Source: Apricaphanius iberus (taxonomy: Eukaryota; Chordata; Actinopteri; Cyprinodontiformes; Aphaniidae). Taken from it: a DNA stretch of 64,000 nucleotides. Positions within the stretch are counted from its first letter, which is position 1; every line of letters starts with the position of its first letter. Below, piece after piece: positions 1 through 12,229 of this stretch. Position numbers and translations under genes: made by a program. The notes beneath the pieces are model-generated. The model saw only the letters and a list, made by a program, of their open reading frames with translations, made no database searches and was not told the DNA's origin. The stretch covers positions 4,276,001-4,340,000 of the forward strand of contig JAPXFQ010001662.1 of NCBI GenBank assembly GCA_028564705.1, in the 5' to 3' direction.

Positions 1-16
1 CGGCCTGAAGCCAGTG

Positions 17-45
17 TTCTGACAAAACAGCATACTTTGTCAGAA
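17..45. repeat. short perfect inverted repeat
   Basis: Two 10-base arms, TTCTGACAAA (17-26) and TTTGTCAGAA (36-45), are exact reverse complements around a 9-base spacer. It could be chance, a transposon terminus or a small hairpin; nothing around it decides. Confidence 0.45.
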
Positions 46-2019
46 TAGCATACTAATATAATTTTAACCAACCCACAAGTTTTATGTCCTAACCCAAAGG
101 TCACAGATGTACACATATACTTTATTTCAAATGCCTAAACCTAAAATACATATAATTTAAGTTGATTTGAACAGGTTTTAAACACCAAAGGTAAAGGTAA
201 ATTTTTTTACTGCTGTGCATGAACATTAACCGAAAGTATGTCATTCTGATGGGTATGTTGTTATAACACCGGCAGCACGTATAGTAGCAAACAAGCACAG
301 AGCCTAGCTCTAGCAATGATGCTAAGTAGCTTCGGAGGGAACTACCTCAGCTTTTGTTTCCTTATTCACGGTGTGTTTAAAACATATAGGTTCTAACTTA
401 TGGCTTTAAACCACTTCGACGTTGTGGTCCTCCAATGTGCGATATATGGATTTCAGCTTCCTCTGTTTCTCTCAGTATGCTTCTGGGTGCTCGTGTAGCA
501 CACAGCAGTTTCAACTCATCACGGGGCGGGGCGAGTGGGTTTGAGAGAGGGTGGGCGTCTCTGTGAGACCATGCCTGTGACGTAGATGATGTAAAAGATG
601 TACCACTATCAGCCAATCACAAAATTCAAATGAAGTAGCCCACGGTTACCATGAGCAGCACCACTAAGACGTTTTTAGACCAAAAAATGTAGAATTTAAC
701 AGGTGCCCTGAAACTGAAAGATTACATTGGTAAAGAGTCATTTATACAGTTTTTAGCAAAAAAAAGGTGTTTTTGGGTTTAGTTACACTTTAAGCAATAT
801 GCTAAATAAAGTAAAAAACTGTTGGTGTTCCCCTTTACCATTAACACTTGATCTAACACATCTATTAAACTCAACCTTTACTAAACTGCACCCATATTTC
901 TCAATAATTCACTCATTTACCGTATGAACATGATGGTTTTTTGTTTGTTTTTGTTTTTACTTTGAGCATGTGTGGGTTTAATTAATGTGCTGTGATGGGG
1001 GGCTTCTGTCCAGTGAAAGGAAAAGACTACCTACTGGCTTTTAATACTGCTTGTCAATGTAGCCTCGAAAAACTTAGCAAAAGCCTGTAAGAGGACAGCT
1101 TCAGTAACGGGCAGAACACAGCAGGATTGAAATGACAAATATAGACGGTATCAGTTAAAGGCAAGGTGTTTAGTTAAATAGGAAACATAATATTTTTTAC
1201 ATATTTTAAAATGAGAATTTTCATGTCAAATAGCAATGATGTTCCTGGATGAACTCACCAACATACCTAATACTGTAAACTGTAGTTAATCTATATTTAA
1301 TATTATCCAATCCTCTCAAGATGTAACCTATCCAGTAACTCATATCATTCTTTCCTCATATCTACCATAAACCTAAATATCTTAAAAGTGATGTCCGGCA
1401 CTTTGTTCTAAAACTGGCGCTGAAATTTAAATGAAAGCCATTTCCCCCCAATCTGTTTGTGTTGCTAATTATTGACTTTCCAGAGGTTTGTCCTTATAAT
1501 GGCTCTATAATATATGCAGACAATTTAATTATTTAGTTGTAGCAAAACTTTTGATCCTGAAATGTAGAAAAAAAATCTCTCCTTAGCTTGAGAGACACTT
1601 TAATAGTTGAAAATGTAAATTGCAGAAAACTTTCTATTTTTCTTGTTTTGTTTTGGGGTTTTTTAGCCTTGAGGTTTAAATAAATTTTAAAGCCATTTTG
1701 GAAAGGAAAAAACTATCTAAGCAGTTTTAAGATGAAGACTGTTATGTTAATTAAATAAACTGTGTATTTCTGTAGATATGTATTTAGAAAATACAGAATA
1801 AACATCTAAAAGTGTGCATTTGTTTTCAATTTTTTTTTCAATTTTAGTTTACTTCTACAGAGTAGTGTTGTACAAAAATAAAAGGCACACTACTACTAAA
1901 ACTATCAATTCACTTTGTCAGAAGATCATCAGCTTAAACTACATCCACCTGTGCCATTCTCCAAACCTTTCATCCATTGGCAATGCTTCCATACTACCTT
2001 CACTCATCTCCCCCTCTCT
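46..2019. other. gene-free AT-rich stretch
   Basis: No coding region or confidently named repeat is visible. Positions 300-660 are less AT-rich than the rest and may be an old transposon fragment, but I found no matching terminal repeats. Short open frames here have no domain character. Confidence 0.5.
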
Positions 2020-2265
2020 ACAGACCCAAAAGCTCTTCACACTACATTTAGTCATTCACCCATTCATACACACATTCACACAATGGCGATGGGAAGCTAC
2101 ATTGTAGCCATAGGTGCCCTGGGGCACTGACAGAGGCCCTCTGACCACCACCAGTAGGCAGCTGGGTGAAGGGCCTTGCACAAGGACACAACGACTGAGA
2201 CGGTCAGAGCTGGGGCTCGAACCAGTAACCCAACTGATTACAAGACAAACTTCTAAGCCATGGTC
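2020..2265 (-). repeat. tRNA-derived SINE-like repeat, copy 1
   Basis: Read on the minus strand this starts with a box A-like TGGCTTAGAAG (2250-2260) and, about 30 bases on, a box B-like GGTTCGAGCCC (2213-2223), the internal polymerase III promoter of tRNAs. The body that follows (a GTGTCCTTG..CAAGG..CTTCACCC core, then an ATGAATGGGTGAATGA tract) recurs in the copies at 32.25 kb and 56.4 kb. It is too diverged and too long to be a tRNA gene. The three copies inside the window support the family assignment. Confidence 0.7.
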
Positions 2266-2394
2266 TTGTTCCTTCTTGAATAAAAATCCAACAAACTACT
2301 TATTGCGTGCCTAGTTTCCTGACACACTTTTTATCTTTTGGTTAGACTTTAAAATCATTTAGCATGTGGCTAAAGCTAACCTCGGTATTTGCTC

Positions 2395-2480
2395 TATTAT
2401 TCCCTTGCTTCTCTTGCTAGTCATGGGGTCACACAGGGGTCTATTTTGGGCCCATTATTATTTATCTCTAGTTTACTACC
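2395..2480 (+). pseudogene. L2-type LINE reverse transcriptase scrap
   Basis: A short stretch translates as GVTQGSILGPLLF, the conserved reverse transcriptase motif just before the catalytic YADD box in L2/CR1 LINEs. Nothing recognisable continues on either side, so it is a decayed fragment. Only one motif supports it. Confidence 0.5.
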
Positions 2481-4509
2481 ATAATTTTCTGACCCTGTTT
2501 CCTATACAACGATGCGGCTAATTTATACATTTTTACTGGATAACGGCCTCCGGGGATACTATAAAGTTATGAAACGAAGAAGACTCTAATATTGAATTAG
2601 AATTTTGAAAAAACACACAAATAAATGCACATAATGGAGTTTTAACTGAACTCAATCGAGCTTGCCATTAAAGAAGGAAATTGTACATAAGCTTACCATT
2701 AAGGAATTGATGATGAGACGCTAGGTTTAGTCAGCTTGAGAAAGATTAAGATTGTAACCAAGATTTTTCTGGTGAGCAAAAGTAGGATTTCTTTTCTGAC
2801 CATGTCTGCTACTGTTGTGTTGTTTCTTTGCTTGTACAATACTGCCGATTTTCAGGTAGAGTTTGAAAAAAGAATGTCTTAAAATAGAAAAGCACTCAGA
2901 GAGAGTAGACCTCCGCTAGGGCCACTCATTCCCCCAAATCCTATGTAGTCATCTAATTCTAACTTTCTGTACTTTTCCAATAAAACATCTCTTAACAAGT
3001 TGCACAGCTGTGTTTGAGGTGTTGCTTCTGGCAAAGAGCAGAGTCGGGGCTCTTTCGCGCGAGGAGCCATTGGTGAGCTCTTTGAGACAGGAAAGGAGAA
3101 GAAGTTAACACAACTGGTCAGTGAATGGATATGCACTTTATGTCAGATCATCTCAAAGTTTTATTTTTTTTTGCCTGGTCCTATTGCTGAACATTTAATT
3201 GAAATCTGTTCATAACTTTTTGAGTTATGTTACTAACACACCGACTAACAAACACAGAGAAAGGCATGAAAACACTACACAACCCCCCCCCTTTTTTTTC
3301 AGTGTACTGTCGTGCTGTGGGAATATATCATGTCACAATATAAAACATGTGGCTTATATTTATGTGGATCCTATTTATGTACAAAAATAATTTTTAAAAT
3401 TAAGCTAGTTCATCTTTTTTATTCAGGTATGCCCAATAGTCTGAAAATGATGGTACTTTAGCCTAGGCTTTTTTGATTTCAGCTAATTGTGTGATATAAA
3501 GCTGTATGTCTGTAAATGTTTTAAATGCCTAAGACCTTGGGACTTGAATCTTGTGTGGCTATTGACGGGGGCTTGTTGTACATGTTGTGTATGTAAAGTC
3601 TTAAAATGGTAAAGAAGTTTGAGACTGGTCTTAAACAAGTGAGTATTTACAGATCACATCAAAACTATCAAAGGAATTGAGCAAGTTTAAAAGTGTTGCT
3701 TTTAAAATGTCAAATTGTAAATATTATTCCACCATTTTTTTTTTAGGGCTGGTTTTACTTAGGCATGTTCAGTTGCTGATTATGTAATAACTATTTGTTT
3801 AATTTAATGTGTTAATATTTCCATTCTTTTGTTTTCTATGGCCCCACTTTTTCCGTTGAAGAAATTAGTCTTTATTAGGATCATTCCCATTGTTTTATGC
3901 CTTTTTTCCTTTAATTCTAAATGTTTTTTTTTTACTGAATACATAGTTTCACTTTCTTTAGTTTTAACTCAGTTTAAAGCTTTATTCGTGGTCTTATAGA
4001 AAGTGTTTTGTTAATAAAATATTATATTTCATGTCTACAGCCATCTTGAAAACCTTCTCGCCCCTTTGGGTGTGGAATACATGTTCTCTGCAGATCAATA
4101 TATTCGTCCAACATCTTTGCCTGTCAGTCTGCCTCCTGGCTTGTCACTGTCTCGGAGGGGATGTTTTAAAAAATCTCTGCTTGTCACTCATTTCTATTTT
4201 TTCCTCATTTCTCTTCTTGTTGCATGCATGATCTTGCTTTACCCTCACTCTCATTGCCATATTCTTTTTCTGTCTTCTCCTTCTGTCTGTTCATTTTTTT
4301 GCCATTCCTCCCTTCCTCCGTCACTCTCTTTGAGTCTCCCTTGCCGAGACTGCAACCCCGGGGCTTGACAAGCTGGCCAGTCCGCCGCATCTGCCAGCAC
4401 ATCTTTAGCAGCTTGGCAGTGAGGAACGTCCGTCACAGGTTGTAATCAAACCTGCCTGGAGACCAACCGAGGAAGAGAGAGCAGGAGGAGGGGAGTGAAA
4501 GTGAGGGGG
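2481..4509. other. gene-free stretch
   Basis: Mostly AT-rich sequence with poly-T and poly-C runs (near 3283-3300). One minus-strand open frame at 2879-3136 has protein-like composition in its middle (see findings) but lacks convincing splice sites and a known domain. No other gene signal is seen. Confidence 0.4.
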
Positions 4510-4720
4510 AGGGCCCCTCCTTCTGCCTGATTAATCATAATGTAATTTTAATTAAAAAGCACAGTGTCAAAGGGTTTAGCTGCTTGAGAAGTGAGCCCAG
4601 ATTGCCACGCAGCAGCAGCCCCCTCAGTCTGCAGGCAGGAAATGCGTCCTGACAAATCCAGGCACTCGGGCCAAGAAAAACAAAGGCCACCATTACCAGG
4701 ATATTGTTACTGAGAGGAGG
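4510..4720. promoter_or_regulatory. candidate conserved non-coding element
   Basis: Composition shifts from AT-rich surroundings to a balanced, non-repetitive block. It opens with a cluster of homeodomain-type TAAT/ATTA cores (about 4528-4555) and is followed by mixed-composition sequence and a purine-rich tract to about 4830. No ORF or repeat family explains it. A developmental enhancer is an inference; conservation was not tested. Confidence 0.25.
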
Positions 4721-5734
4721 GCAGGGGAGTGGGTGAGAGTTAGGCTGAGTGGGTGGGTGGGGGGACATGGATGAAGAGGACAGAGAAAGCAAGGAGAACA
4801 GGGAGGGGAGGGGATGGGATGACGGGACAAGGGGAAACAAAGGTTGGGGGTCAGACTGTCATGCCAATTGGCGCTCGGTGCAAACACCCATGTCACGCAA
4901 TAAGAGAGAGCGGAGGCAAGGGAGAGGTGCAAGAGATCCTGGCATCGTCTTTTGTCAAGGGTGGATACCGTAAGCTTTTCTGAGCGATGCTACAGGCTGA
5001 GGGCTTTTTTATGCTTTACTTTGTTTACATCTCAGGTGCCCAAAGTGTCCTCTCAGTGTCAGGCCCCACTATATTTACTCCACCTGAATTGGGGTTGTAG
5101 CATGCTGTGGTGTTGGCTCTTGGCCAAACTGTGCCTGAGACAATGTAGCTGCTTGAGACAGGCCAGAAGGAGCCGCGGTGTCACCGAGCAAAGACCAGAG
5201 GGCTCCAGCTGGGGTCAGGCAGAGTTTCTGTGGAGATGTGGCATGTCAACATGGCTGAGCTGAAAGTAGAGCCAAACACACGTGGTCAGGAAGACAGGTT
5301 AGGAGGATTTCAGACATGGAGGAAAGGATAAAACTCTGGTACCTATTGGGGGTATTGTTTAAAAATTTTCCAAGTATTCATAACATGAACTTTGTATCAG
5401 TTTGTCTCATTAAAATATGCTTTAACTGTTTTTTGCCAAACAAGTTAATGCCTTTGGTACTCTATCCCTTTACTCAGATTCATAAAATAAACAATTCAGA
5501 ACTTATACATTAAACACAAAGAGGAAGTGATTCAACCTGTAAATCCCAACATGTCTGCCAAGGCCTAGGAAGTTAAAAGAAATGGCTGTCCACCTTACCT
5601 GACATGGTTACTCTGGTAGACTGTGGAGATTATTTGAGTTGTATCAAGAAAACCCTTTTCGAAAGAAAGCCATACAAAAATCCTGTTTGCAGTTCAACAA
5701 AAATCATTTAGGAGACAGTAAACAAACAATATGA
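4721..5734. other. purine-rich tract and gene-free flank
   Basis: 4740-4850 is a G/A-rich tract giving long shadow frames on both strands. 5040-5260 is moderately GC-rich and non-repetitive, perhaps an extension of the candidate element to its left. The rest is plain AT-rich sequence. Confidence 0.35.
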
Positions 5735-6045
5735 CGAATAGGCTCTGATCGGATAAGACCAAAATTTACCTTTTTTTCTCAACACGGAAAAGGCCATATA
5801 TGTTAAGCAAGTTACCCTGCATTCCACCCAAAATGAACCTACACTATTGTGGAAGATGAAAATAGCTTTTATTCCGTCTAGACAGGATTAAAAGCAAAAT
5901 GGAGAATGGGCAAAAACTTAAATCTCTTGATGTTCAAAGCTGGTGGAGACATACCTGAAAGATTTCTAGCTGTAGAGAAAATTGATTCTAAGAAATATTG
6001 ACCAAGGCAAGCTGAATACAATTGCACACATTCAGAATTCTTCTC
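5735..6045 (+). mobile_element. Tc1-like transposon remnant, internally deleted
   Basis: The block at 5741-5770 matches the transposase region of a common teleost Tc1-like family (GCTCTGATC followed by GATAAGACC). From about 5890 the match resumes at the 3' end of the transposase gene (GAATGGGCAAAAACTT, then AGCTGGTGGAGACATACC). The roughly 900 bases expected between are missing, so this is a deletion derivative. Frame and termini are lost. Confidence 0.65.
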
Positions 6046-7059
6046 TGTGCACAACTTTGTATGATATGCATTTCTCAGTTCTTGGGTCAGGTCTTTGCTA
6101 GTCATTTTTCTAAATAAATAAATTTCAGATGTCAACCTCAGTGACATTTACATCTTCTAATGTCAATTTTATTTGTACAGTACAGTCTAAACATAGCAAA
6201 GGTTGAGAATAGTGCTACAGAGTTAAGCTAATAACTTAAAAATGTAATTTATTAAATGTATTAAATAAAGTTATTAAATCAATTAAAGCTCCACAAAAAA
6301 AAATGCTAACAGATAATGCAACAGCATATATAATATTTACCTTGTTTGACACCAAGGTTAAAATGTTATCTGGGAGGTTGACTGGGAAGCACATACAAAT
6401 GTGCACATTTTGAGTTGGTATTTGAAAAAACAGGTGAGTTGTGCCCAGACAATTTAAACATTTTAATAAAAACCTAAAATCAAGTGAAGAAAACCTCCAG
6501 AGAGGATACATTTTCAGGGTTCATAGCCCTATTTTTTTTTTCTTGTCATGGTTTTAGTAGGAGATGAAACAGGGCCAACCCTGCTTTATCTGCCTTTTGA
6601 TCCTTTAGAGGCAAGAAGGAAAGAGATAACTGTGAGGGGAGGGGTAAGTAGCATCTGGGTGGGGTTGGTGGGTCTTCGGCTGAGGTTTTTGGAGGTGAGA
6701 GACCATGAAGGACCCTTGACCCAGACCTAACAAGCATTTGATTTCTTCCTCCAGATTAACACTGCTCAGATGAGTGGTCCCTAAGCAGCATGAACTACTC
6801 TGGGGCGGTCCCTCAGTGGGTCGCCAGCACTTGGGAGGAGCAATACCATTTTTGACATGGTCTGAGTTTAAATTTTGATTTTTGCATTTAAAAATAATGT
6901 CAAACAAGGATATTACTAAGAGTTTACCATAATTGTCATTTAAAGGTTTTAAACACTTTACAGTCATAATATCAATAATAAAAACTTTAACTGAGTCTGT
7001 TTTGGGCATTTTTTTTAATGTATCAGCACATATGTTTAAAATACATATTTACAAACTGG
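6046..7059. other. gene-free stretch
   Basis: No gene or named repeat. 6150-6200 resembles a LINE 3' tail on the minus strand but is too short to assign. The open frames on both strands at 6546-7009 have no domain and look accidental. Confidence 0.4.
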
Positions 7060-7270
7060 TATTTAAATAATTCATACCCTTCAAAGTTTTTCACAATGTC
7101 TCAACTTACAACCACAAACCTTAAATTATTTTGACGCATCACTGATCAGAACTCTTTTATTGTTAGGTCCAGTTAGATCTGGCATTTAACCGACACAGCA
7201 TAAAAAAGACTTAAAACAGAGGTGGTAGTATGATAGTCTGGGGCTGCTTTGGTGCTGCAGGAAATTAATG
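7060..7270 (+). mobile_element. Tc1-like transposon remnant, internally deleted
   Basis: 7066-7130 matches the 5' terminal region of the same Tc1-like family (TTCATACCCTTCAAAGTTTT and ACAACCACAAACCTT). 7217-7262 jumps to the transposase core, translating as GGSMIVWGCFGAAG, a hallmark motif of Tc1 transposases. Nearly a kilobase between these is deleted. Not functional. Confidence 0.65.
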
Positions 7271-9615
7271 ACTTGCTGTAATAAATCGAACCTTGAATTT
7301 TTTTTTCCTCTACCTGAACATATTGAAGGAATAAGTACGACCGTGGGTTCTTGACCTTAAGTTCAAAGCACTTGGATAATAATGTAGAATAATGACTTAA
7401 AGTACATCAGCATTTCCAACTGGTTGGCGGAGTAATTTCAGGTTTTTACTCTAGCTGCTTCACTCCCACCAGCCTTTTTATTGCCTGTGTGCTAAGATAG
7501 GCTAAAAAGTAAATGGTAAGCCGAAGGGGCGCATGTGGCCATCTATTGTTGTGAATCAAATTTGCTTCATTTAATAATTAGATTTTCTGAGTGCAAATGT
7601 AAACTGGGACTCAACTCTCAACAAAGGGTGAGAACTTAGGCCAATAATTTGTAAAAAGCTTGATTTAAATGTGTACGTAAACGTACTGAATGATGTATAA
7701 TACCTATTCGGATTCATTGCAAACATTGGTAGCAGTTGTTTCTCCCAAACGTGGGACAACCAGTTGTCAGATTTGGGGGGAATTTATCTTTTCACCCAAA
7801 GTTTGGTTGAACTGTATAGCATTTTTATTTTATCTCTTGATAAATTGATTTATTACCTTTTTGAATTTATTCAGGTGCATTTGTCTAATATAAAGGTTTG
7901 TTTAATAATCTAAAATACTGAAGTGTGGAAAAAAAGCAAAACCTGAAGAAATGTATCAGATAATAAACATTTAGTCATATCACTATATGTGACCGTAAAT
8001 AAAATACAAATGATAAATCTGTATTAATTACATATCCATATCTGCAAACACATAACTTATTTAATTACTTTTAAATATATTTTTGAAACAATTGTGTTGC
8101 GCAATCATGTCCATTATTATTAAGTCTTCCTTAATAATTTAGTTGCAGTTCATAACTTGTTTTCTTTAATATGAATGAGTAAAAGTTCTACTCTTTGCTT
8201 TATTTGCTAAACCAACACTTCTTGAGACTTTTTGATCAGCCAATGTTAAGACGTACAGAAAAGACGCATAAGGGCAGCAAGATTAATGAGGTCTCTCTAT
8301 GATCTAATGTAGTCCATATTAACCTATGGTCTAGAAAAACATGCTCTAACAGAGCACTCACACACGTACCCTGTCTGAGACACTAACGAGGGTTCAGGGA
8401 ACCGTCTATAACTCCAGGGGCTGCAGACACAAAGCTTACCACCAACCTCGCTGAATGGAGAGGCAAAATGAGACAGATGACATCTTAAACAAGCTTTAAC
8501 ACGCAGGTAGCTAACAAAGCCAACTTGCTCTTTATTTACATGTCAAAAGGCGTGCACACGCCTCAGGCAGGAGGCATATGTACTGAAATGTACAAAAGCA
8601 AATCATGAATGCATTACATAATCAGTGCACATATGTGTGGGTGGGATGCAAAAATAACCCTCAGACAAAGACAACCACCTCAGTCATACAACTGGAGATC
8701 ATTACGACGAAGAGCTTCTGCCATTTGGATCACGGAGTAGAGGCAGGGCCGCATCATGTCGATCTGTTTTTCACCCAGAGCTCCTGGCGCTACAACTCTT
8801 GGTTTCCTCTGAACAAACCACCTACTGGCTGCCTTAACCGCCCTCTAATAAACCCATCTGTTGGGTCATTACTGCGTCCGAAGCCATCTGAACAAGGGAG
8901 CCACCCTGCAAAGCAAAGGATGAGCTCTTGCAGAGAAGGAGAGTGCATTTAGTTTCAGTGTCCTTTAGATAACAAACAAAAGAAATTATGTATTTCACAT
9001 CTATAAGTGAATATATTAATAAAATGTGCAATTTTAAACATTTGTCAGAGCTTTATTCTAGTTACTATTGTGCCTTCATAAAGTTATTCATGAATTTGAA
9101 AATAATCCAGATTTTTTACCAAATATCTTTAAACTCTATGCAAACACCTTCCAGCTTTTCAAATTTGTTTTTTAATTACAAAATAGCAAAGTGATTCATA
9201 TTGACCAAAACTTGCAGCAAATTGAGGAACTGATAGAATAGGATACATACATTTTTTGTTAAGAAATAAAAGTAGGAAAAGTCCTGCATACATTTGGGCT
9301 TCCCCCCCTTACTCTTCTCCAAAAAAGAAAAAATACAGAGCTGCTGTGGACCAATTTAAACTGAGATTAGATCTTAAATTTTTTTTTTTGCTTTTAATGT
9401 CTCACATAGATGTATGTTCAGTACGAAATTTGAAAAAACATAGAGTATGACAATTACAGCTGAGATGAGATCATTTGTTTATAAAACAAGAAAACTATAA
9501 ATATATTCCTAATGAAAGAGTTCCAAGAAGACAGCGATTATTGAATATAAGTTAAACAGGCCCAGTTTGCAGTTTGTCAATGTAGAAGCTCATGAGCACT
9601 TCCAAAAGTTTATGG
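7271..9615. other. gene-free stretch
   Basis: AT-rich sequence with two GC-richer patches, about 8340-8480 and 8690-8950, that resemble no repeat I know. The second gives a 115-codon plus-strand frame without domain character or splice context. They could be old transposon pieces or conserved non-coding sequence. Confidence 0.4.
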
Positions 9616-9766
9616 GTTACAAATCAAGTATTACGCACACACAAATCCAAAGTTATACACAAAGAGGCAGACACAAGTTACAAATCAAGTAATACGCACA
9701 CACAAATCCAAAGTTATACACAAAGAGGCAGACACAAGTTACAAATCAAGTATTACGCACACACAA
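9616..9766 (+). repeat. 61-bp minisatellite, about 2.5 copies
   Basis: Units begin GTTACAAATCAAGTA at 9616, 9677 and 9738, giving an exact period of 61 bases with two full units and a partial third. The units are almost identical; one visible difference is TATTACG versus TAATACG. Each contains ACGCACACACAAA. As 61 is not a multiple of three, the open frame running through it is not a coding repeat. Confidence 0.9.
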
Positions 9767-10379
9767 AAGATATGATACTATTTTCTCTCCATACTTCCGA
9801 CTATCGAACAAAAAACGTAAACGTGAGTTCCCATGTATGGATTCAGACCCAGACGGGGGTGATGGAGCAACAACCACGGCCAGATCAACTTACTAGCAGT
9901 GAAGGAAATGATGCATTCAATGGGGCTCTCTCGCAGTTCATGTTTTTCAAGTGATGCTAGATTTCATTCAAGCATTCTCGACAAAAACCTGACTAAAGCC
10001 ATAATGGTTAAAAGAGGCAAATTTGGCAACACTAGTCATAGCGTTGCACCTCAATCCTTCTGGTGTAAAACTGTAACGTATGCAGGGTGAACTCCAGTGA
10101 CTGCTGGAGAAGCTGTAATTCGGTATCAATGAATTTTTGAAAAGGCCAGTGATGATCCAGGTGGGAAAATTCCTACATTTCTGTGTAAACTTTTGCTGGC
10201 GGGTCTCAGGAAGCCACGCCGCACATCAACAACGTGAACAGCATCATAAAACATGAAGCATCTGCTGGCCAGCCTTTCAAAGTATGTGAAAGTCACAAAT
10301 TAGGACACTTCAACGATGTACAAAGACAAAACAAAATCCTCTAGCTGTTTTTTATTTTTGTCCATTATTTCACAGGGCC
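9767..10379. other. gene-free stretch
   Basis: Nothing recognised. It adjoins the hAT-like repeat and could be its decayed interior, since 10100-10320 is less AT-rich than the surroundings. Confidence 0.3.
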
Positions 10380-11444
10380 TGTATCGTGTTAGGTCATTTC
10401 TCACAGTTACAGTGTTGGTGTTGGTTGTATCTGACATGATGTTACCTTAATTATATGTTGTTGTTGTGATGGGTTTCCTGAAATAATGGCTCCAAATATA
10501 AATGCTTTCCATTTGGAGTGCATTGAATGTCAGTTTACAATGCTTTGCATATTTATAACAGAAAGTTGCACAAAAACTTGTTGGCTTTGGCTGCAAAGCA
10601 GTTAAACTTCATTTCAAATGACTAAATATAAACTCTAATAAAATGTAAAAAGATCATTAAAAAATATTAAATACTTTTATTTTTTTACTTTTTTCCCAGT
10701 CAGTACATAATATTTAGCATTAATATGCCCTCTGTTTTCCTGCGGGAGTAGCTACCAGCGCATTTTTTGTGACATTTAATAGACTTAAATGCTTTTTTTA
10801 AAGTGACATTGTGTAGTCTTTGCAGTACATCTTTGAAAATAGCCATTAAAATATTATGTAATAACAATTACGTAAAGCACATTAATTGTAAAATATTGGC
10901 GATATTGTAAAATATGACTTTAGAAATCAATTTTAAAATACATAGGCGCGGGTCCTATTTTCAGGGGAAAGCCATATTAGATCATGTCTTTACTTCTACA
11001 AGAGCGCGGACGGACAAAGCGCACGGAACAAGCCCGCTATTAAAACATTGATTTCCCTTCAAAATGCAAAAAAGTTTCACTATAAATACATTTTTACCTC
11101 TTCGCTAGTTCCAAGCGATGAAAGAGAGACTGATGTCCTCATCATGTTGCCGCAAATCGTTAATTCTCATGGAATTGAGCGTTTGAAAACAGCATTAGAT
11201 GGAAACCCGTTGTTGAGTTTCTTACTCGAAGACACAGATACCGCATGCTTGTGATAATTTAGGTATGCACTGCCCCCTACTGGCCGAAAATTACACACTG
11301 TGCCTTTAAGGGGATTCCAAGTATTTAGAATACAGTACCATGATTCAGCAAAGTAACGGAATACGTTACAAAATATATTTTAAAGCAGGTATTCAGTATT
11401 CTGTAACTAAATATACATTTAAAAAGTATTCTCCCCAACACTGC
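10380..11444 (+). mobile_element. hAT-like element, copy A (interrupted)
   Basis: This region is repeated in inverted orientation at 39,571-40,182. Shared blocks include TTTCCATTTGGAGTGCATTG near 10,509 and CAGCAAAGTAACGGAATACG near 11,347. The right end finishes in CCCCAACACTG, whose reverse complement CAGTGTTGGGG is a terminus I associate with hAT elements of fish. No matching left terminus was found, so it is 5'-truncated or diverged. A MITE splits this copy at 10,798-11,309. Confidence 0.6.
10798..11309. mobile_element. TTAA-flanked MITE nested in hAT-like copy A
   Basis: TTAA lies at both borders (10,798-10,801 and 11,306-11,309). Just inside, the ends form a terminal inverted repeat: AGTGACATTGTGTAGTCTTT on the left and, reading inward from the right, AGGCACAGTGTGTAATTTTC. 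The copy of the host repeat at 39.7 kb lacks the insert, giving an empty site. TTAA duplication is typical of piggyBac and Kolobok elements. No transposase is present, so it is non-autonomous; the 68-codon frame inside has no known domain. Confidence 0.75.
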
Positions 11445-12229
11445 AAATAATTCTGTAGCTATCCAACAAACAGGGGAGAGAGAAGTACTGATATCATAAG
11501 ACGAGTGACTGCCTAAAATGACAACGCATTGGTCTACTGCTCAACTGCTACCTGAAGCCATCTACAGTGTGTTATAGTAAACATGCCGCTTTGTAACCTG
11601 GTGTTTGCTATGGGATGCTTAAACAGTGTTATTTTGACCTCTTTATGGTCGCGTGGTGGTTCAGAGGCTTTGGCTGGCTGTGTCGTTATTTCCGTCTGGA
11701 GCGTGTCTATATTCTTAGGTATGGCCAGGATACTGCTTGCGTTCACATGATCTGTATCCACTCAAACCTGGACTCCAATACTACCCCCAAGGCAGGTCTC
11801 TTGGACAATATCCTGACACAGTCCAGGCTGTGTTCACATGGTACGAAATAAGTGGATTTTGAATAAATACGGTATCCAAATACAGACTCGAGTCCCATGT
11901 AAAAATGCCCTAAAAATGGACATTGGGCCGAGTAGAGATGAGCTAAGGAAACCCAATTAAAGGAGCCATTTATACCGGCAGCAGCAGATCCTCAGCAGCA
12001 TACGAGGCACATTTCCATGGCTGAGACCGCCACCTCCACCCAAACACTACCTGGAGAGGACCTATCCAGCAAAAGCCGATCACCACTCCCGAAGAAGAGG
12101 GCTCCCTCAGAGGACTTGCTCACTGGGAGCAAAATTAAAATAACAGGTTAAAACATAACAACAGTCGATAAGTACGATAAAATTAAATAGTAAAGCACTG
12201 ATAAAATATAAGCAAGTGAAACATACAAA
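11445..12229. other. gene-free stretch
   Basis: 11,640-11,880 contains two CACATG-flanked segments that may be a degraded MITE. 11,990-12,130 is less AT-rich and unassigned. No gene is visible. Confidence 0.35.

Noticed and set aside
2213..2265. Possible tRNA gene on the minus strand
   Set aside because: Boxes A and B are present but the cloverleaf is not, and the same head plus body recurs at 32.25 and 56.4 kb, so it is a SINE.
4066..4445. Overlapping plus- and minus-strand frames of 60-100 codons
   Set aside because: They arise from pyrimidine-rich sequence; low complexity, no domain and no splice context.
4535..4983. Pro/Ser-rich and Gly/Arg-rich frames on opposite strands
   Set aside because: Products of a purine-rich tract read both ways, not protein families.
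9592..9954. 120-codon frame across the minisatellite
   Set aside because: The 61-base unit shifts frame each copy, so the apparent repeat protein is not maintained.
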